Made by a program: the position numbers and the translations under genes
In this document: piece after piece, positions 24,406-33,103 of the stretch
How the letters are laid out: each line of letters opens with the position of its first letter
Position numbering within the stretch: the stretch's first letter is position 1
Notes under the pieces: model-generated
Told to the model about the DNA's origin: nothing
Databases searched by the model: none
What the model saw: the letters and a program-made list of their open reading frames with translations, nothing else
NCBI RefSeq assembly: GCF_036181745.1
Contig: NZ_CP108080.1
Span: 2,728,001 to 2,792,000 of the forward strand
Direction of reading: 5' to 3'
Source of the DNA: Streptomyces sp. NBC_00259
GTDB taxonomy: Bacteria; Actinomycetota; Actinomycetes; Streptomycetales; Streptomycetaceae
DNA length: 64,000 nt

Positions 24406-25377
24406 CTACCGGAGCGCCGGGTTCGCAGGCACCGCGTCCCGCGCCGGGCGTCCCGGGACGGCCGGGATCGCTTCCTCCGGAGTGGCCGTCGGTACGTAAC
24501 CGAGGCGTGCCGGAGCGGTGGGGTTGAGGTCCTTGTGGACGGCACGGGCGACGGCCTGGATGGTGTTGATGCCGTCGTTCATGGTCTTGTTGTCGTGCGT
24601 GAGCACGGTGATCTGGTAGTTGTGCGTCGGGCCGGTGAAGGCGCCGATCGAGTGGACCCGCCAGCCGTGCGTGGCCCGGGACAGCCAGCCGTTCTTCACG
24701 TGGATCTTGGCCGTGGAGGGCGCGCCGGCCGGGGTGCCCCAGCGCTGCGACGACACCACGGAGTTCATCAGCTGCAGGACGTAGCCGCGCGAGGCGTCCG
24801 TCAGGACGTTGTTCTTCGCGGTGAGCATCCCCAGCAGTTTCTGCTGGTCACGGGCGGTGATCTGGGTGAGCCCCCAGTAGCCGTTGGCGCCGGGGACGGT
24901 CTTGGTCATGCCGACCGCGGTGAGGAAGCCCTTGACCTTGGTCGTGCCGAGCTGCTTCCACAGCGCGCTGGTGGCGTCGTTGTCGGACTTCGTGATCATG
25001 GCCGTGGCGCGCGACTTCTCCGTGGCGGTCAGCTGGCGGCCCGTCTTCTGCGCGTCCCAGAGGAGCGTCGCGAGAACGGTCACCTTGACCACGCTGGCGG
25101 AGTCGAACTGCGTGTCCGGCCGGAGTATGCAGCTGGTCTTGGTGACCCTGTCGTTGACCAGCACGGCGGTGGTCGAGGCCCGGCCCTTGAGGGCCGCGGT
25201 GATGTCCGTGACCAGCTTGGCCGCGAGACCGGCCTTCTGCGAGGTGCAGGCCACGGCGGGCGTCGCAGCGCCGGCGGAGTCCTGGGTGGCGCTGACGGTG
25301 ATCGGCACGAGGACGCCGAGGGCCGCGGCCGCACAGAGAGCCCCGCGTCTGCGGCGAGGTATGGAGTGTCTCTTCAC
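24406..25377 (-). CDS. Exported class A beta-lactamase-fold serine hydrolase
   Basis: A 323-aa secreted protein with a Sec/Tat-like leader (KRHSIPRRRRGALCAAAALG). Active-site elements of the class A beta-lactamase/PBP fold are present: SVVK (Ser95, Lys98), SDN (131-133) and KNG (228-230, in place of KTG). It has the length of the class A family plus a Pro/Ala-rich C-terminal tail (ATPEEAIPAVPGRPARDAVP). I cannot place the Omega-loop Glu, so hydrolysis of beta-lactams is not certain and it may act on peptidoglycan peptides. GTG 25377 is the only sensible start; GGAG lies about 11 bases upstream. Confidence 0.85.
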   Translation of the reverse strand: MKRHSIPRRRRGALCAAAALGVLVPITVSATQDSAGAATPAVACTSQKAGLAAKLVTDITAALKGRASTTAVLVNDRVTKTSCILRPDTQFDSASVVKVTVLATLLWDAQKTGRQLTATEKSRATAMITKSDNDATSALWKQLGTTKVKGFLTAVGMTKTVPGANGYWGLTQITARDQQKLLGMLTAKNNVLTDASRGYVLQLMNSVVSSQRWGTPAGAPSTAKIHVKNGWLSRATHGWRVHSIGAFTGPTHNYQITVLTHDNKTMNDGINTIQAVARAVHKDLNPTAPARLGYVPTATPEEAIPAVPGRPARDAVPANPALR

Positions 25378-25534
25378 GCCTAGATGACTCCGCAGGACAC
25401 GAAAGGTTGTAGGGAAACCGGGTGGTTGTGCGAAGTGGCACGACGCGTCCGAGGCGCGGGTCGTGGGTAGTCATGATCGGCACGCGTCGGACGGGGCGGA
25501 CGGGCCGGACAGCTGGAACGGGGGAGGTCGGTCG

Positions 25535-25912
25535 ATGGCGGACGGGCAGGAGAGCGAAGCGTACCGGTGCGGGCGGTTGTGGGCGGCCCTGCACACGTTG
25601 CGTTCCCTGGGTGGCGGCAGGGACAGGCGGAAACTGGCGGCGCCGGACGAGGTCCGCCAGGCGGAGAAGCAGCCGCACATCCACATCCCGCGGCAGCTGG
25701 ACAAGATCGGCGGGCATTTCCTCGCGGCCCGCAAGCGGGGCGCCGAGCACGGGAAGGCGGCCGACGCACTTGTCAGAACGGCCCTGGACCTCCTGCCGGA
25801 CGGCGTCAGGTTCCCCCAGAACCGGACCGTGGCCGAGCAGGACGACTTCCGCAAGGGGTTCCACGCCGGACTGAGCCACTACGAGACCACGCATCGGTCA
25901 CTCATGGAGTGA
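25535..25912 (+). CDS. Small protein resembling the C-terminal region of Cas8c/Csd1
   Basis: A 125-aa soluble protein (MADGQESEAYRCGRLWAALH). Its layout resembles what I recall of the C-terminal part of type I-C Cas8c/Csd1. There is an opening YRxGRLxAAL helix, a middle segment PRQLDKIGGHFLAARKRG, and a closing NRTVAEQDDFRKGFHAGLSHYE like the Csd1 LxxEQGxFxLGYYHQ end. No cas genes or repeats are nearby, so a CRISPR role is unlikely and the resemblance may be weak. ATG 25535 has GGGGGAGG 6 bases upstream. It lies alone between the serine hydrolase and the TPP enzyme. Gene reality is likely; the family is tentative. Confidence 0.6.
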   Translation: MADGQESEAYRCGRLWAALHTLRSLGGGRDRRKLAAPDEVRQAEKQPHIHIPRQLDKIGGHFLAARKRGAEHGKAADALVRTALDLLPDGVRFPQNRTVAEQDDFRKGFHAGLSHYETTHRSLME

Positions 25913-25949
25913 CCGGTGCGTGGCCGCGCGAGCGTTCGACCGCGTGGAC

Positions 25950-27662
25950 TCAGAGGTGCGTCGGCGCGAACATCCGCAGCAGCGCGGGCAGCACGACGAC
26001 CGAAGGGCCGGGCTGTGCGAGGGCCTTCGTCAGGTCCTCGCGGAGCGACTCCGTCGTCGTACGGACCGCGGGCACGCCGAACGACTCGGCGAGCGCCACG
26101 AAGTCCGGGCGGGACAGCTCGGTCGCGGTGGCCTCGCCGAAGGCGTCGGTCATGTACTCGCGCAGGATGCCGTAGCCGCCGTCGTCGACGATCAGCCACG
26201 TCACCGGCAGGTTGTACTGCCTGGCCGTCGCCAGCTCCGCGATCGAGTACATCGCGCCGCCGTCACCGGACACCGCGAGCACCGGCTTCGTACGGTCCGC
26301 GGCGGCGGCGCCGATGGCGGCGGGGAAGCCGTAGCCGAGGCCGCCCGCGCCCTGTGCGGAGTGCATCGTGTTCGGGTGCCGGGCGTCGAACGCGGACCAG
26401 GCCCAGTAGGCCAGGATCGTCATGTCCCAGAAGCTCGGGGAGTCGTCCGGAAGCGCCTCACGGACCGCGGCGAGCACCTCCTGCTCCAGGGTCAGCTCCT
26501 GGCCGGCGATCCGCTCCCGCACCTTCGCCAGCAGGGTCGCGACCCGCTCGGCGCCCGACGGGCCGCCGCTCCCCCGTGGCCCTTCGGACACCGGAGATGC
26601 GCCCTCGACCGTCTCCAGGAGCGCGGCGAGCGCGATGCGGGCGTCGGCGTGGATGCCGAGGCAGGCGTGGTTGGACTCCAGCTTGCCGAGGTCCGCCTCG
26701 ATCTGGACGACCCGGCCGCGCGGGGCGAACGTGTGGTAGTTCGACGAGAGTTCGCCGAGCCCCGAGCCGACGACCAGCAGGACGTCGGCGTCCTCCAGCA
26801 GGTCCGTGGTGTGCCGGTCCTCCAGCCAGGACTGCATCGACAGCGGGTGCTCCCACGGGAAGGCGCCCTTGCCGCCGAAGGTCGTGACGACCGGCGCGTC
26901 CAGCTTCTCGGCGAGCGCCCGCAGCTTGCCGGACGCGTCGGCTCGTACGACACCGCCGCCGGCGATGATCGCCGGGCGCTCGGCGTTCTGCAGCAGATGC
27001 GCGGCGACGGCGGTGAGTTCGGGGCGCGGCACGAGGTCGTGCGGGGTCGCGTCCATGGCCGTGACGACCGGCAGGGTCGTCTCGGCGAGCAGCACGTCCT
27101 GGGGGATCTCCACCCAGACGGGGCCGTGCGGGGCGGTCAGCGCGGACTCCCAGGCGGCGGCGATCGCGGACGGGATCTGCGAAGCGGCCCGTACGGTGTG
27201 CACGGACTTCACGATGTCGCGGAACGACGCCTTCTGGTCGCGCAGTTCGTGCAGAAAGCCGTGGCGGCCGCCGCCGAGACCGGCGGACGGGATCTGGCTG
27301 GAGATCGCCAGCACGGGGGCGCTGGCCGCGGCGGCCTCCTGGAGCGCGGCGAGCGAGGTCAGCGCGCCGGGCCCGGTGGAGAGCAGCAGCGGGGTGGCCT
27401 GGCCGGTGATCCGGCCGTACGCGTCGGCGGCGAAGCCCGCGTTGTTCTCGACCCGCAGCCCGATGTACGTCAGGCCGGAGCGGCGCAGCGCGTCGAACAT
27501 TCCGAGCGCGTGCTGTCCCGGCAGGCCGAAGACGGTGTCCGCGCCGAGCCCGGTCAGCGTCTCGATGACGAGGTCACCGCCGTTCCGCCCGGCGGGCGGG
27601 TCGAGCGCGGCCGCGGTCTGCTGCGGCGTCGGCCGCAGTACGAGGTCGTGGTCGTGGGTCAT
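25950..27662 (-). CDS. Acetolactate-synthase-like thiamine-pyrophosphate enzyme
   Basis: A 570-aa TPP enzyme with the three-domain ALS/POX layout. The N-terminal Pyr domain includes GADTVFGLPGQHALGMFDAL, with the cofactor-activating Glu72 in RVENNAGFAADAYGRITG. The central domain is about 190-330. The C-terminal PP domain has the TPP/Mg motif GDGGAMYSIAELATARQYNL ending VDDGGYG. ATG 27662 is preferred; longer frames add Gly/Pro-rich low-complexity residues. It lies downstream of the ureohydrolase and symporter on the same strand. The catalytic lysate product cannot be fixed: acetolactate synthesis, decarboxylation and carboligation of a guanidino substrate all remain possible. Confidence 0.85.
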   Translation of the reverse strand: MTHDHDLVLRPTPQQTAAALDPPAGRNGGDLVIETLTGLGADTVFGLPGQHALGMFDALRRSGLTYIGLRVENNAGFAADAYGRITGQATPLLLSTGPGALTSLAALQEAAAASAPVLAISSQIPSAGLGGGRHGFLHELRDQKASFRDIVKSVHTVRAASQIPSAIAAAWESALTAPHGPVWVEIPQDVLLAETTLPVVTAMDATPHDLVPRPELTAVAAHLLQNAERPAIIAGGGVVRADASGKLRALAEKLDAPVVTTFGGKGAFPWEHPLSMQSWLEDRHTTDLLEDADVLLVVGSGLGELSSNYHTFAPRGRVVQIEADLGKLESNHACLGIHADARIALAALLETVEGASPVSEGPRGSGGPSGAERVATLLAKVRERIAGQELTLEQEVLAAVREALPDDSPSFWDMTILAYWAWSAFDARHPNTMHSAQGAGGLGYGFPAAIGAAAADRTKPVLAVSGDGGAMYSIAELATARQYNLPVTWLIVDDGGYGILREYMTDAFGEATATELSRPDFVALAESFGVPAVRTTTESLREDLTKALAQPGPSVVVLPALLRMFAPTHL

Positions 27663-28125
27663 GCGGTGTCCCTTTCTTGGTGCCCGTCCGCCGAAACGCA
27701 CCGGCCGCCGTGGTCGTGGGCGCCGGCCGGGCCGTGACCACGCTGGCCTCGGTACCGGCCCCGGTTCCGGCCCGGGCTCCGGCTCAGGCTGCCGCCCGGT
27801 GCCTGCGCCGACGCCGGGCCCGGGTCCTGCTCTTGGGTCTGTTTCCGGTTCTCGTGCCGACGGTGGCACTCGGCCCGGCCCGGCCCGGTCCGGCCGCCGA
27901 CCGCCGCCGCGGCTCGAATCAAGCCCGGGCGGGCTGCCCGGCCCGGGCTCGATCCCCAGCCGGCCGGATGCTCCGGCCGATGGTCCGGGACCGTCCCGGT
28001 CCCGATCCGGGATCCGTCCCCGTCCCGATCCGGGCCCGGCCGGTCCGGTGGACCGGCCGTCCGGCGCGCCGTGTGCCGCGTACGAGGGCCCGGCTCCGGA
28101 CCCTCGCGCGCGGAACCGCGCGGAA
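27663..28125. repeat. Low-complexity GC-rich gap within the ureohydrolase operon
   Basis: 463 bases with no credible gene. The sequence is dominated by short CCGG/CCCGG words, including a roughly 20-base direct repeat ending CGTCCC-GTCCCGATCCGG (27991-28010 and 28014-28033), a run of GGCCCGGCCCGG, and a GGTCCG-GT-GGACC inverted repeat near 28041. The plus-strand frame across it is compositionally biased and unsupported by a ribosome site. Confidence 0.55.
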
Positions 28126-29103
28126 CTACTTGGCGCCGGCCGCCCGGCCCGCCGCGATCTGGCGGGACATGATCGTGGTCAGCTCGTAGGCGGTGTGGGA
28201 GGCCGCGACCGAGGTGATCTCGGCGTGGTCGTAGGCGGGGGCGACCTCGACCACATCGGCGGACACCAGGTTGCAGGAGGCGAGCCCCCGCAGGATCTCC
28301 AGCAGCTCGCGGGAGGTGATGCCGCCGGCCTCGGGGGTGCCGGTGCCGGGCGCGTGGGCCGGGTCGAGGACGTCGATGTCGATCGAGATGTAGAGCGGAC
28401 GGTCGCCGATGCGCTGGCGGAGCTGGTCCGCGACCTCGTCCGCGCCGCGCCGGTAGACGTCGGCCGAGGTGACGATGCCGAAGCCCATCTTCTCGTCGTC
28501 GGTCAGGTCCTGCTTGCCGTAGAGCGGGCCGCGCGTACCCACGTGCGACAGCGCCTCGGTGTCGAGGATGCCCTCCTCGACGGCCCGGCGGAACGGAGTG
28601 CCGTGGGTGTACTCGGCGCCGAAGTACGTGTCCCAGGTGTCCAGGTGCGCGTCGAAGTGGAGCAGCGCGACCGGGCCGTGCTTCTTGGCGACCGAGCGCA
28701 GCAGCGGCAGCGCGATGGTGTGGTCGCCGCCGAGGGTCATCATGCGGGCGCCGGTGCCGAGGATGTCGTCCGCGGCGGCCTCGATGGTCTCGACGGCCTC
28801 GTTGATGTTGAACGGGTTGGCGGCGATGTCACCCGCGTCCGCGACCTGCGCGAGCGCGAAGGGCGAGGCGTCCTGCGCCGGGTTGTACGGGCGCAGGAGC
28901 CTCGACGCCTCTCGGATGGCGTTGCCGCCGAAGCGCGCGCCGGGCCGGTAGGAGACCCCGGCGTCGAAGGGCACACCGACGACGGCGACATCGGTGGTGC
29001 CGACCTCGTCGAGCCGTGGCAGCCGGGCGAACGTCGCGGGTCCGGCGTACCGCGGGACGCGGGACGAGTCGATGGGGCCGCGCGGCGTCTCGTTGCTGCT
29101 CAT
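28126..29103 (-). CDS. Agmatinase/guanidinobutyrase-family ureohydrolase
   Basis: A 325-aa ureohydrolase that would cleave urea from a guanidino substrate using two Mn ions. The metal motifs are [22 protein letters not shown] and [20 protein letters not shown], all intact. Length is typical of SpeB/GbuA. The substrate loop does not allow me to separate agmatinase from guanidinobutyrase or guanidinopropionase. It is second in a minus-strand set headed by a sodium:solute symporter and followed by a TPP enzyme, with a PucR activator divergent. That setting resembles guanidinobutyrate uptake and catabolism loci (inference). Confidence 0.92.
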   Translation of the reverse strand: MSSNETPRGPIDSSRVPRYAGPATFARLPRLDEVGTTDVAVVGVPFDAGVSYRPGARFGGNAIREASRLLRPYNPAQDASPFALAQVADAGDIAANPFNINEAVETIEAAADDILGTGARMMTLGGDHTIALPLLRSVAKKHGPVALLHFDAHLDTWDTYFGAEYTHGTPFRRAVEEGILDTEALSHVGTRGPLYGKQDLTDDEKMGFGIVTSADVYRRGADEVADQLRQRIGDRPLYISIDIDVLDPAHAPGTGTPEAGGITSRELLEILRGLASCNLVSADVVEVAPAYDHAEITSVAASHTAYELTTIMSRQIAAGRAAGAK

Positions 29104-29163
29104 GACCTATGCCTTCTTCCTACGCTTTTCCTACTGTTCGCAGTCGTTCGACTGTAACGGGGT

Positions 29164-30648
29164 TCAGGGGGTGGCCGGGACCGACGTCGCGTCTGCCGGC
29201 TGCTCGGCGGACTCGGGACCGCCGCGGCCCGCGAGGCGCTCGCGCCAGTTGGCCAGGATCGCCTCGTCCGTCGGCTTGGTGGCCAGCGAGACGACGACGT
29301 ACGTGACGAGGGAGGCGAGCAGGCCGTAGTAGATGGGCTCGTTGGCGAGGATGCCGAACTTCCACATCAGGGTGATGACGGCCAGTCCGCCGACGACCAC
29401 GGCGGACAGCGCGCCGTTCACGGTGCCGCGCTTCCACAGCAGTCCGCCGAGGATCGGGACGAGCAGCCCGCCGACGAGCAGGTTGTAGGCGACCGTCAGG
29501 GCCTCGACCACGTTGTTCAGGGCGATCGCGATGCCGATCACGCCGACGCCCATCACCAGGATGAACATCCGGTTGCCCTTGACCTCGTCGTGCGCTTCGC
29601 CGTCGGCGCGGTGGGTGACGACGCCGCGCAGCCGCTGCCAGATGTCGTTGTTGGCGACGGTGGCGCAGGCGATCAGGGCGCCGGAGGAGGTGGACATCAC
29701 CGCGGCGAGCGCCGCGGCCAGCACCAGGCCGCGCACACCGATGGGGAGTTCGTTCTTGACGATGGTGGCGAAGGCGTCGTCGGCGTTGGCGAGGTTCGGG
29801 TAGAGCACCTTCGCCGCCGTGCCGATGACGGCGCCGGCGAGGGCGTAGACGAGGCAGTACGTACCGGCGACGGTGCCGCCCCAGCTGGCGACCTTGTCGT
29901 TGCGGGCGGTGAAGACGCGCTGCCAGATGTCCTGGCCGATGAGCATGCCGAACGTGTAGATGAGCACGTACGTGAAGATCGTCTCGCCGCCGATGCCGAG
30001 CGGGGCGAAGTACTCGGTGGGCAGCTGGGCCTTCATCTCGGCGAAGCCGCCGGCCTTGATCACGGCGATGGGCAGCAGCAGGATCAGCACGCCGATCGTC
30101 TTGACGACGAACTGCACCATGTCGGTGAGGGTGATCGACCACATGCCGCCGAGCGCGGAGTAGGCGACGACGATCGAGCCGCCGAGGATGATCGCGATCG
30201 TCCGGTTCATGTCGAAGAGGACGTCGAAGATCGTGGCGTAGGCGATGGTCGAGGTCACCGCGAGCATCAAGGTGTACGCCCACATGACGACACCGGTGAT
30301 GAGTCCGGCCCGGCCGCCGTAGCGCAGGTCGAGCATCTCGGAGACGGTGTAGACCTTCAGCCGGGCGATGCGCGCGGAGAAGAAGACCGAGAGGGCGAGG
30401 AGGCCGAGGCCGATGGCGAAGACCATCCAGGCGCCGGAGAGCCCGTACTTGTAGCCGAGGCCCACGCCGCCGATGGTGGAGGCGCCGCCGAGGACGATCG
30501 CCGCCATGGTCCCGGAGTACATCCAGGGTCCGAGCCGGCGGCCGGCGACCAGGAACTCGCTCTTGGACTTGGCGCGGCGCATGCCCCACCAGCCCATCGC
30601 GAGCATGCCGGCCAGATAGACGACGATCAATGCGTAGTCGACGGCCAT
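29164..30648 (-). CDS. Sodium:solute symporter (SSS family)
   Basis: A 494-aa integral membrane protein with about 13 TM helices. It begins VDYALIVVYLAGMLAMGWWG and contains the SSS motifs SEFLVAGRRLGPWMYSGTMA, GGASTIGGVGLGYKYGLSG, and ALGGMWSITLTDMVQFVVK. ATG 30648 has AAGGAGGG 4 bases upstream; longer upstream frames are spurious. SSS carriers couple sodium to uptake of sugars, amino acids or polyamine-like solutes. With a ureohydrolase and TPP enzyme downstream and PucR opposite, a guanidino or polyamine substrate is the best guess. C-terminal tail is Ala/Pro-rich. Confidence 0.93.
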   Translation of the reverse strand: MAVDYALIVVYLAGMLAMGWWGMRRAKSKSEFLVAGRRLGPWMYSGTMAAIVLGGASTIGGVGLGYKYGLSGAWMVFAIGLGLLALSVFFSARIARLKVYTVSEMLDLRYGGRAGLITGVVMWAYTLMLAVTSTIAYATIFDVLFDMNRTIAIILGGSIVVAYSALGGMWSITLTDMVQFVVKTIGVLILLLPIAVIKAGGFAEMKAQLPTEYFAPLGIGGETIFTYVLIYTFGMLIGQDIWQRVFTARNDKVASWGGTVAGTYCLVYALAGAVIGTAAKVLYPNLANADDAFATIVKNELPIGVRGLVLAAALAAVMSTSSGALIACATVANNDIWQRLRGVVTHRADGEAHDEVKGNRMFILVMGVGVIGIAIALNNVVEALTVAYNLLVGGLLVPILGGLLWKRGTVNGALSAVVVGGLAVITLMWKFGILANEPIYYGLLASLVTYVVVSLATKPTDEAILANWRERLAGRGGPESAEQPADATSVPATP

Positions 30649-30834
30649 GGGGCCCTCCTTCGTTACCTCGGTGGCGTGTCGTGCAGAAAGACGAGGGGGA
30701 CGCAGCGGCTCTTGCGCGGGGACATCCGCCCGTACCCGCGGCCGCTGGACGACTCGACGATAGGTGGCCGAAAAGCGACGATGAAGTGTACGTTTCCTCC
30801 ATTCTCGAAGACGATCACGGATGGAACGTCCACC

Positions 30835-32499
30835 ATGCCGGACCGCACCGCTCACACCCCCGCCCCATTGGCCCCCTCTGCCCCTTCGGCCCCACCGGCC
30901 CCGCCGGTTCCGCTGACCGCGCTGCTGGCCCGTGAGGACCTGGGGCTGCGGCTCGTCACCGGCCCCGAGGACGTCGACATCCAGTGGGTCCACACGTCGG
31001 AGATGGCCGACCCGTACCCGTACCTGCTCGGCGGTGAGCTGCTGCTGACGGCGGGCGTCCTGCTGGAGGACCCGGAGATGTACGCGGCTCGGGTGGTCGA
31101 GGCCGGCGGCGCGGCGATCGGCTTCGGTGTCGCCCCGGTGTACGACACGGTCCCGGACGCCCTCGTCGCCGCGTGCGAGCGGCACCGGCTGCCGCTGATC
31201 GAGGTGCCGCCGCAGACCCCCTTCACCGCGATCGCCCGCGCGGTGTGGCGGCTGATGGCACAGGCACGCCTGCGGGAGGTGCGCCGGGTGAGCGAGGCCC
31301 AGCAGGGCCTGGCCGTCGCGGCGGCCAGGCCGGACCCGGTCCCGGCCGTGCTGCACCAGCTGGCCTCGCGCCTGGGCGGCTGGGCGGTCCTGCTGGCCCC
31401 GGACGGTTCGGCGCTGCAGATGGCCGGGCGGGCGCCCTCACGGGAGGCCCGCGAGGCACTGGGGCGGCTGGCGCGCGTGGTGAGCCCGGAGGCGGATGAC
31501 GAGGAGGAGGGCGCGGGGGACCCCGGGTCCCGCGCGGGCGCCGGACAGCCGGAGGCCGGCGGCCCCTCCCCCGCCGCGGGAGGCTCCGCCGGGGACGGCC
31601 GGCCCCCGGGAGACGGACGCTCCGGCCCTGACGGCTTGTCCCCGGCCGACACGCGAACGGAGCCCGGCGCCCCGGCCGCGGGCACCGCGCGCCGGCCCCC
31701 CTCGTCCGCGACCGACTCCGTCGGGGACACCCATCTCGCCGCCTACGCCCTCGGGGGCGCCGAGGGCCTCGTCCTCGGCGTCGCCGCCGAGGGGCGCGAG
31801 AGCGGCGGACACACGATCGCGGGAGTCGCCGTCGTCCTGCTGTCGCTGCTGACGGCACCGCACCAGGGGACCGGCGCGACCGGGCGGGCCGCCGCGCTGG
31901 TACGACTGCTGCTGGGGGCCGCCCCCGCCGAGGTGGCCCCGGCGCTGGGTCACGGGCCGTGGACCGTGGTGCACGGGACACGTCCGGGACAGCCCGACCG
32001 GATCGCGGCGTCGGCGCTCGGCGCCGCGCTGGGCAGCGCCCTCGTCGACGCGGACGGCGAGACCGTACGGATCCTGCTCTCCGGTGACCGGCGGATCGAG
32101 CCGCAGCCGGGCTGGACCCTGGGCGTGAGCGCCCCGGCCGGGCCGGCGGACCTCGCCGCCGCCGACACCGCCGCCGCACGGGCCCTGCGCCGGGCCGAGG
32201 CGACCCGGGTCCCGCTCGCCCGCCAGCGCGACGCGGGCCTCGGCGAGCTGATCGCCCCCGACGAGGCCGCCACCCACGCCCGCACCCTGCTCGCACCGGT
32301 CGCGGACTCCCCCGCGCTCACGGAGACCCTGCGCGTCTGGCTCTCCCTCCACGGCAGCTGGGACCGCACGGCGGTGGCCCTGGGCGTCCACCGCAACACC
32401 GTCCGCCAGCGGATCGCACGCTGCGCGATGCTCCTCGGCGTCGACCTGGACGACGCGGACGTACGGATGGAGCTGTGGTTCGCGCTGCGGTACGTGTGA
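30835..32499 (+). CDS. PucR-family transcriptional regulator
   Basis: A 554-aa regulator. The N-terminal PucR sensory domain spans about 30-155 (LLAREDLGLRLVTGPEDVDI, LLGGELLLTAGVLLEDP, IEVPPQTPFTAIARAVWR). A central GGDEF-like/CdaR segment follows. The C-terminal HTH_30 is SLHGSWDRTAVALGVHRNTVRQRI. A Gly/Pro/Ala-rich acidic insert at about 220-300 is unusually long and probably disordered. ATG 30835 is chosen; an earlier in-frame ATG at 30781 has no better ribosome site. It is divergent from the symporter-ureohydrolase-TPP genes and is probably their activator. The inducer is unknown. Confidence 0.9.
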   Translation: MPDRTAHTPAPLAPSAPSAPPAPPVPLTALLAREDLGLRLVTGPEDVDIQWVHTSEMADPYPYLLGGELLLTAGVLLEDPEMYAARVVEAGGAAIGFGVAPVYDTVPDALVAACERHRLPLIEVPPQTPFTAIARAVWRLMAQARLREVRRVSEAQQGLAVAAARPDPVPAVLHQLASRLGGWAVLLAPDGSALQMAGRAPSREAREALGRLARVVSPEADDEEEGAGDPGSRAGAGQPEAGGPSPAAGGSAGDGRPPGDGRSGPDGLSPADTRTEPGAPAAGTARRPPSSATDSVGDTHLAAYALGGAEGLVLGVAAEGRESGGHTIAGVAVVLLSLLTAPHQGTGATGRAAALVRLLLGAAPAEVAPALGHGPWTVVHGTRPGQPDRIAASALGAALGSALVDADGETVRILLSGDRRIEPQPGWTLGVSAPAGPADLAAADTAAARALRRAEATRVPLARQRDAGLGELIAPDEAATHARTLLAPVADSPALTETLRVWLSLHGSWDRTAVALGVHRNTVRQRIARCAMLLGVDLDDADVRMELWFALRYV

Positions 32500-32605
32500 C
32501 GGGGCCGCGGCGTCGCGGTTCCGTCAGGAGTCCACGACTCCGGGGCCGGAACGCTGTGGGCATCATGCCAAGTCCCTTGTGCCACAGGCGTGTTGGAATG
32601 CCCGC

Positions 32606-33100
32606 ATGACATTGTCCGCCGACGGAACCGTGACCCTGACCCCGGGCGACCCCGGGCGACGACTGCGTGCCGAGGTCGAGCGGCTGCGGGAGGAGGCGGC
32701 CAGGCAGAGGGCGCTCGCGCACAAGCGGGCGGATTTCTGGACCCGGCTGGACATCGCCCTCGGCTTCCCCGCGGCCCTGCTCGCCGGTACGGCGGGCGCT
32801 GCCGGACTGGCCACGGCGGACGCGCGTATCCCCGCCGCACTGATCGCCCTGGCCTCCGCCGGTTTCGCGGCCGGCGCGGGCTTCCTCCGCAGCGACACCC
32901 GCCGCCGGGCCAACAAGCGCGCCCGGCACGCCTGGGCGGACGTGGAGGGCCGGGCCACGGTGAAGCTCGCCCAGGAGCGTCTGACCCCCGAGGACCTCGG
33001 TGAACTCCTCGAACGCCGCCAGGCGGCACTCGCGGCCTACGACGGCGAGGCGCCCCTGCCGGAGCCACCACCCGGCCCGCCGCCGCTCACCCCCGGCTGA
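32606..33100 (+). CDS. Two-TM membrane protein with flanking charged helices
   Basis: A 164-aa protein. A charged amphipathic helix (RLRAEVERLREEAARQRALA) leads into two TM helices, DIALGFPAALLAGTAGAAGL and IPAALIALASAGFAAGAGFL. A long basic/acidic helix follows (about 95-145), then a Pro-rich tail. The layout resembles SLATT-type 2TM proteins, some of which serve as pore-forming effectors beside nucleotide-signalling genes, but no SMODS or SLOG partner is present. ATG 32606 is preferred over a 32579 start because only the former removes a non-helical extension. Its stop lies 3 bases from that of the convergent MFS gene. Confidence 0.7.
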   Translation: MTLSADGTVTLTPGDPGRRLRAEVERLREEAARQRALAHKRADFWTRLDIALGFPAALLAGTAGAAGLATADARIPAALIALASAGFAAGAGFLRSDTRRRANKRARHAWADVEGRATVKLAQERLTPEDLGELLERRQAALAAYDGEAPLPEPPPGPPPLTPG

Positions 33101-33103
33101 GCC

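Noticed and set aside
27677..28189. Possible plus-strand gene across the low-complexity gap
   Set aside because: Biased Pro/Arg/Ala content, no ribosome site, and it overlaps the end of the ureohydrolase gene on the other strand.
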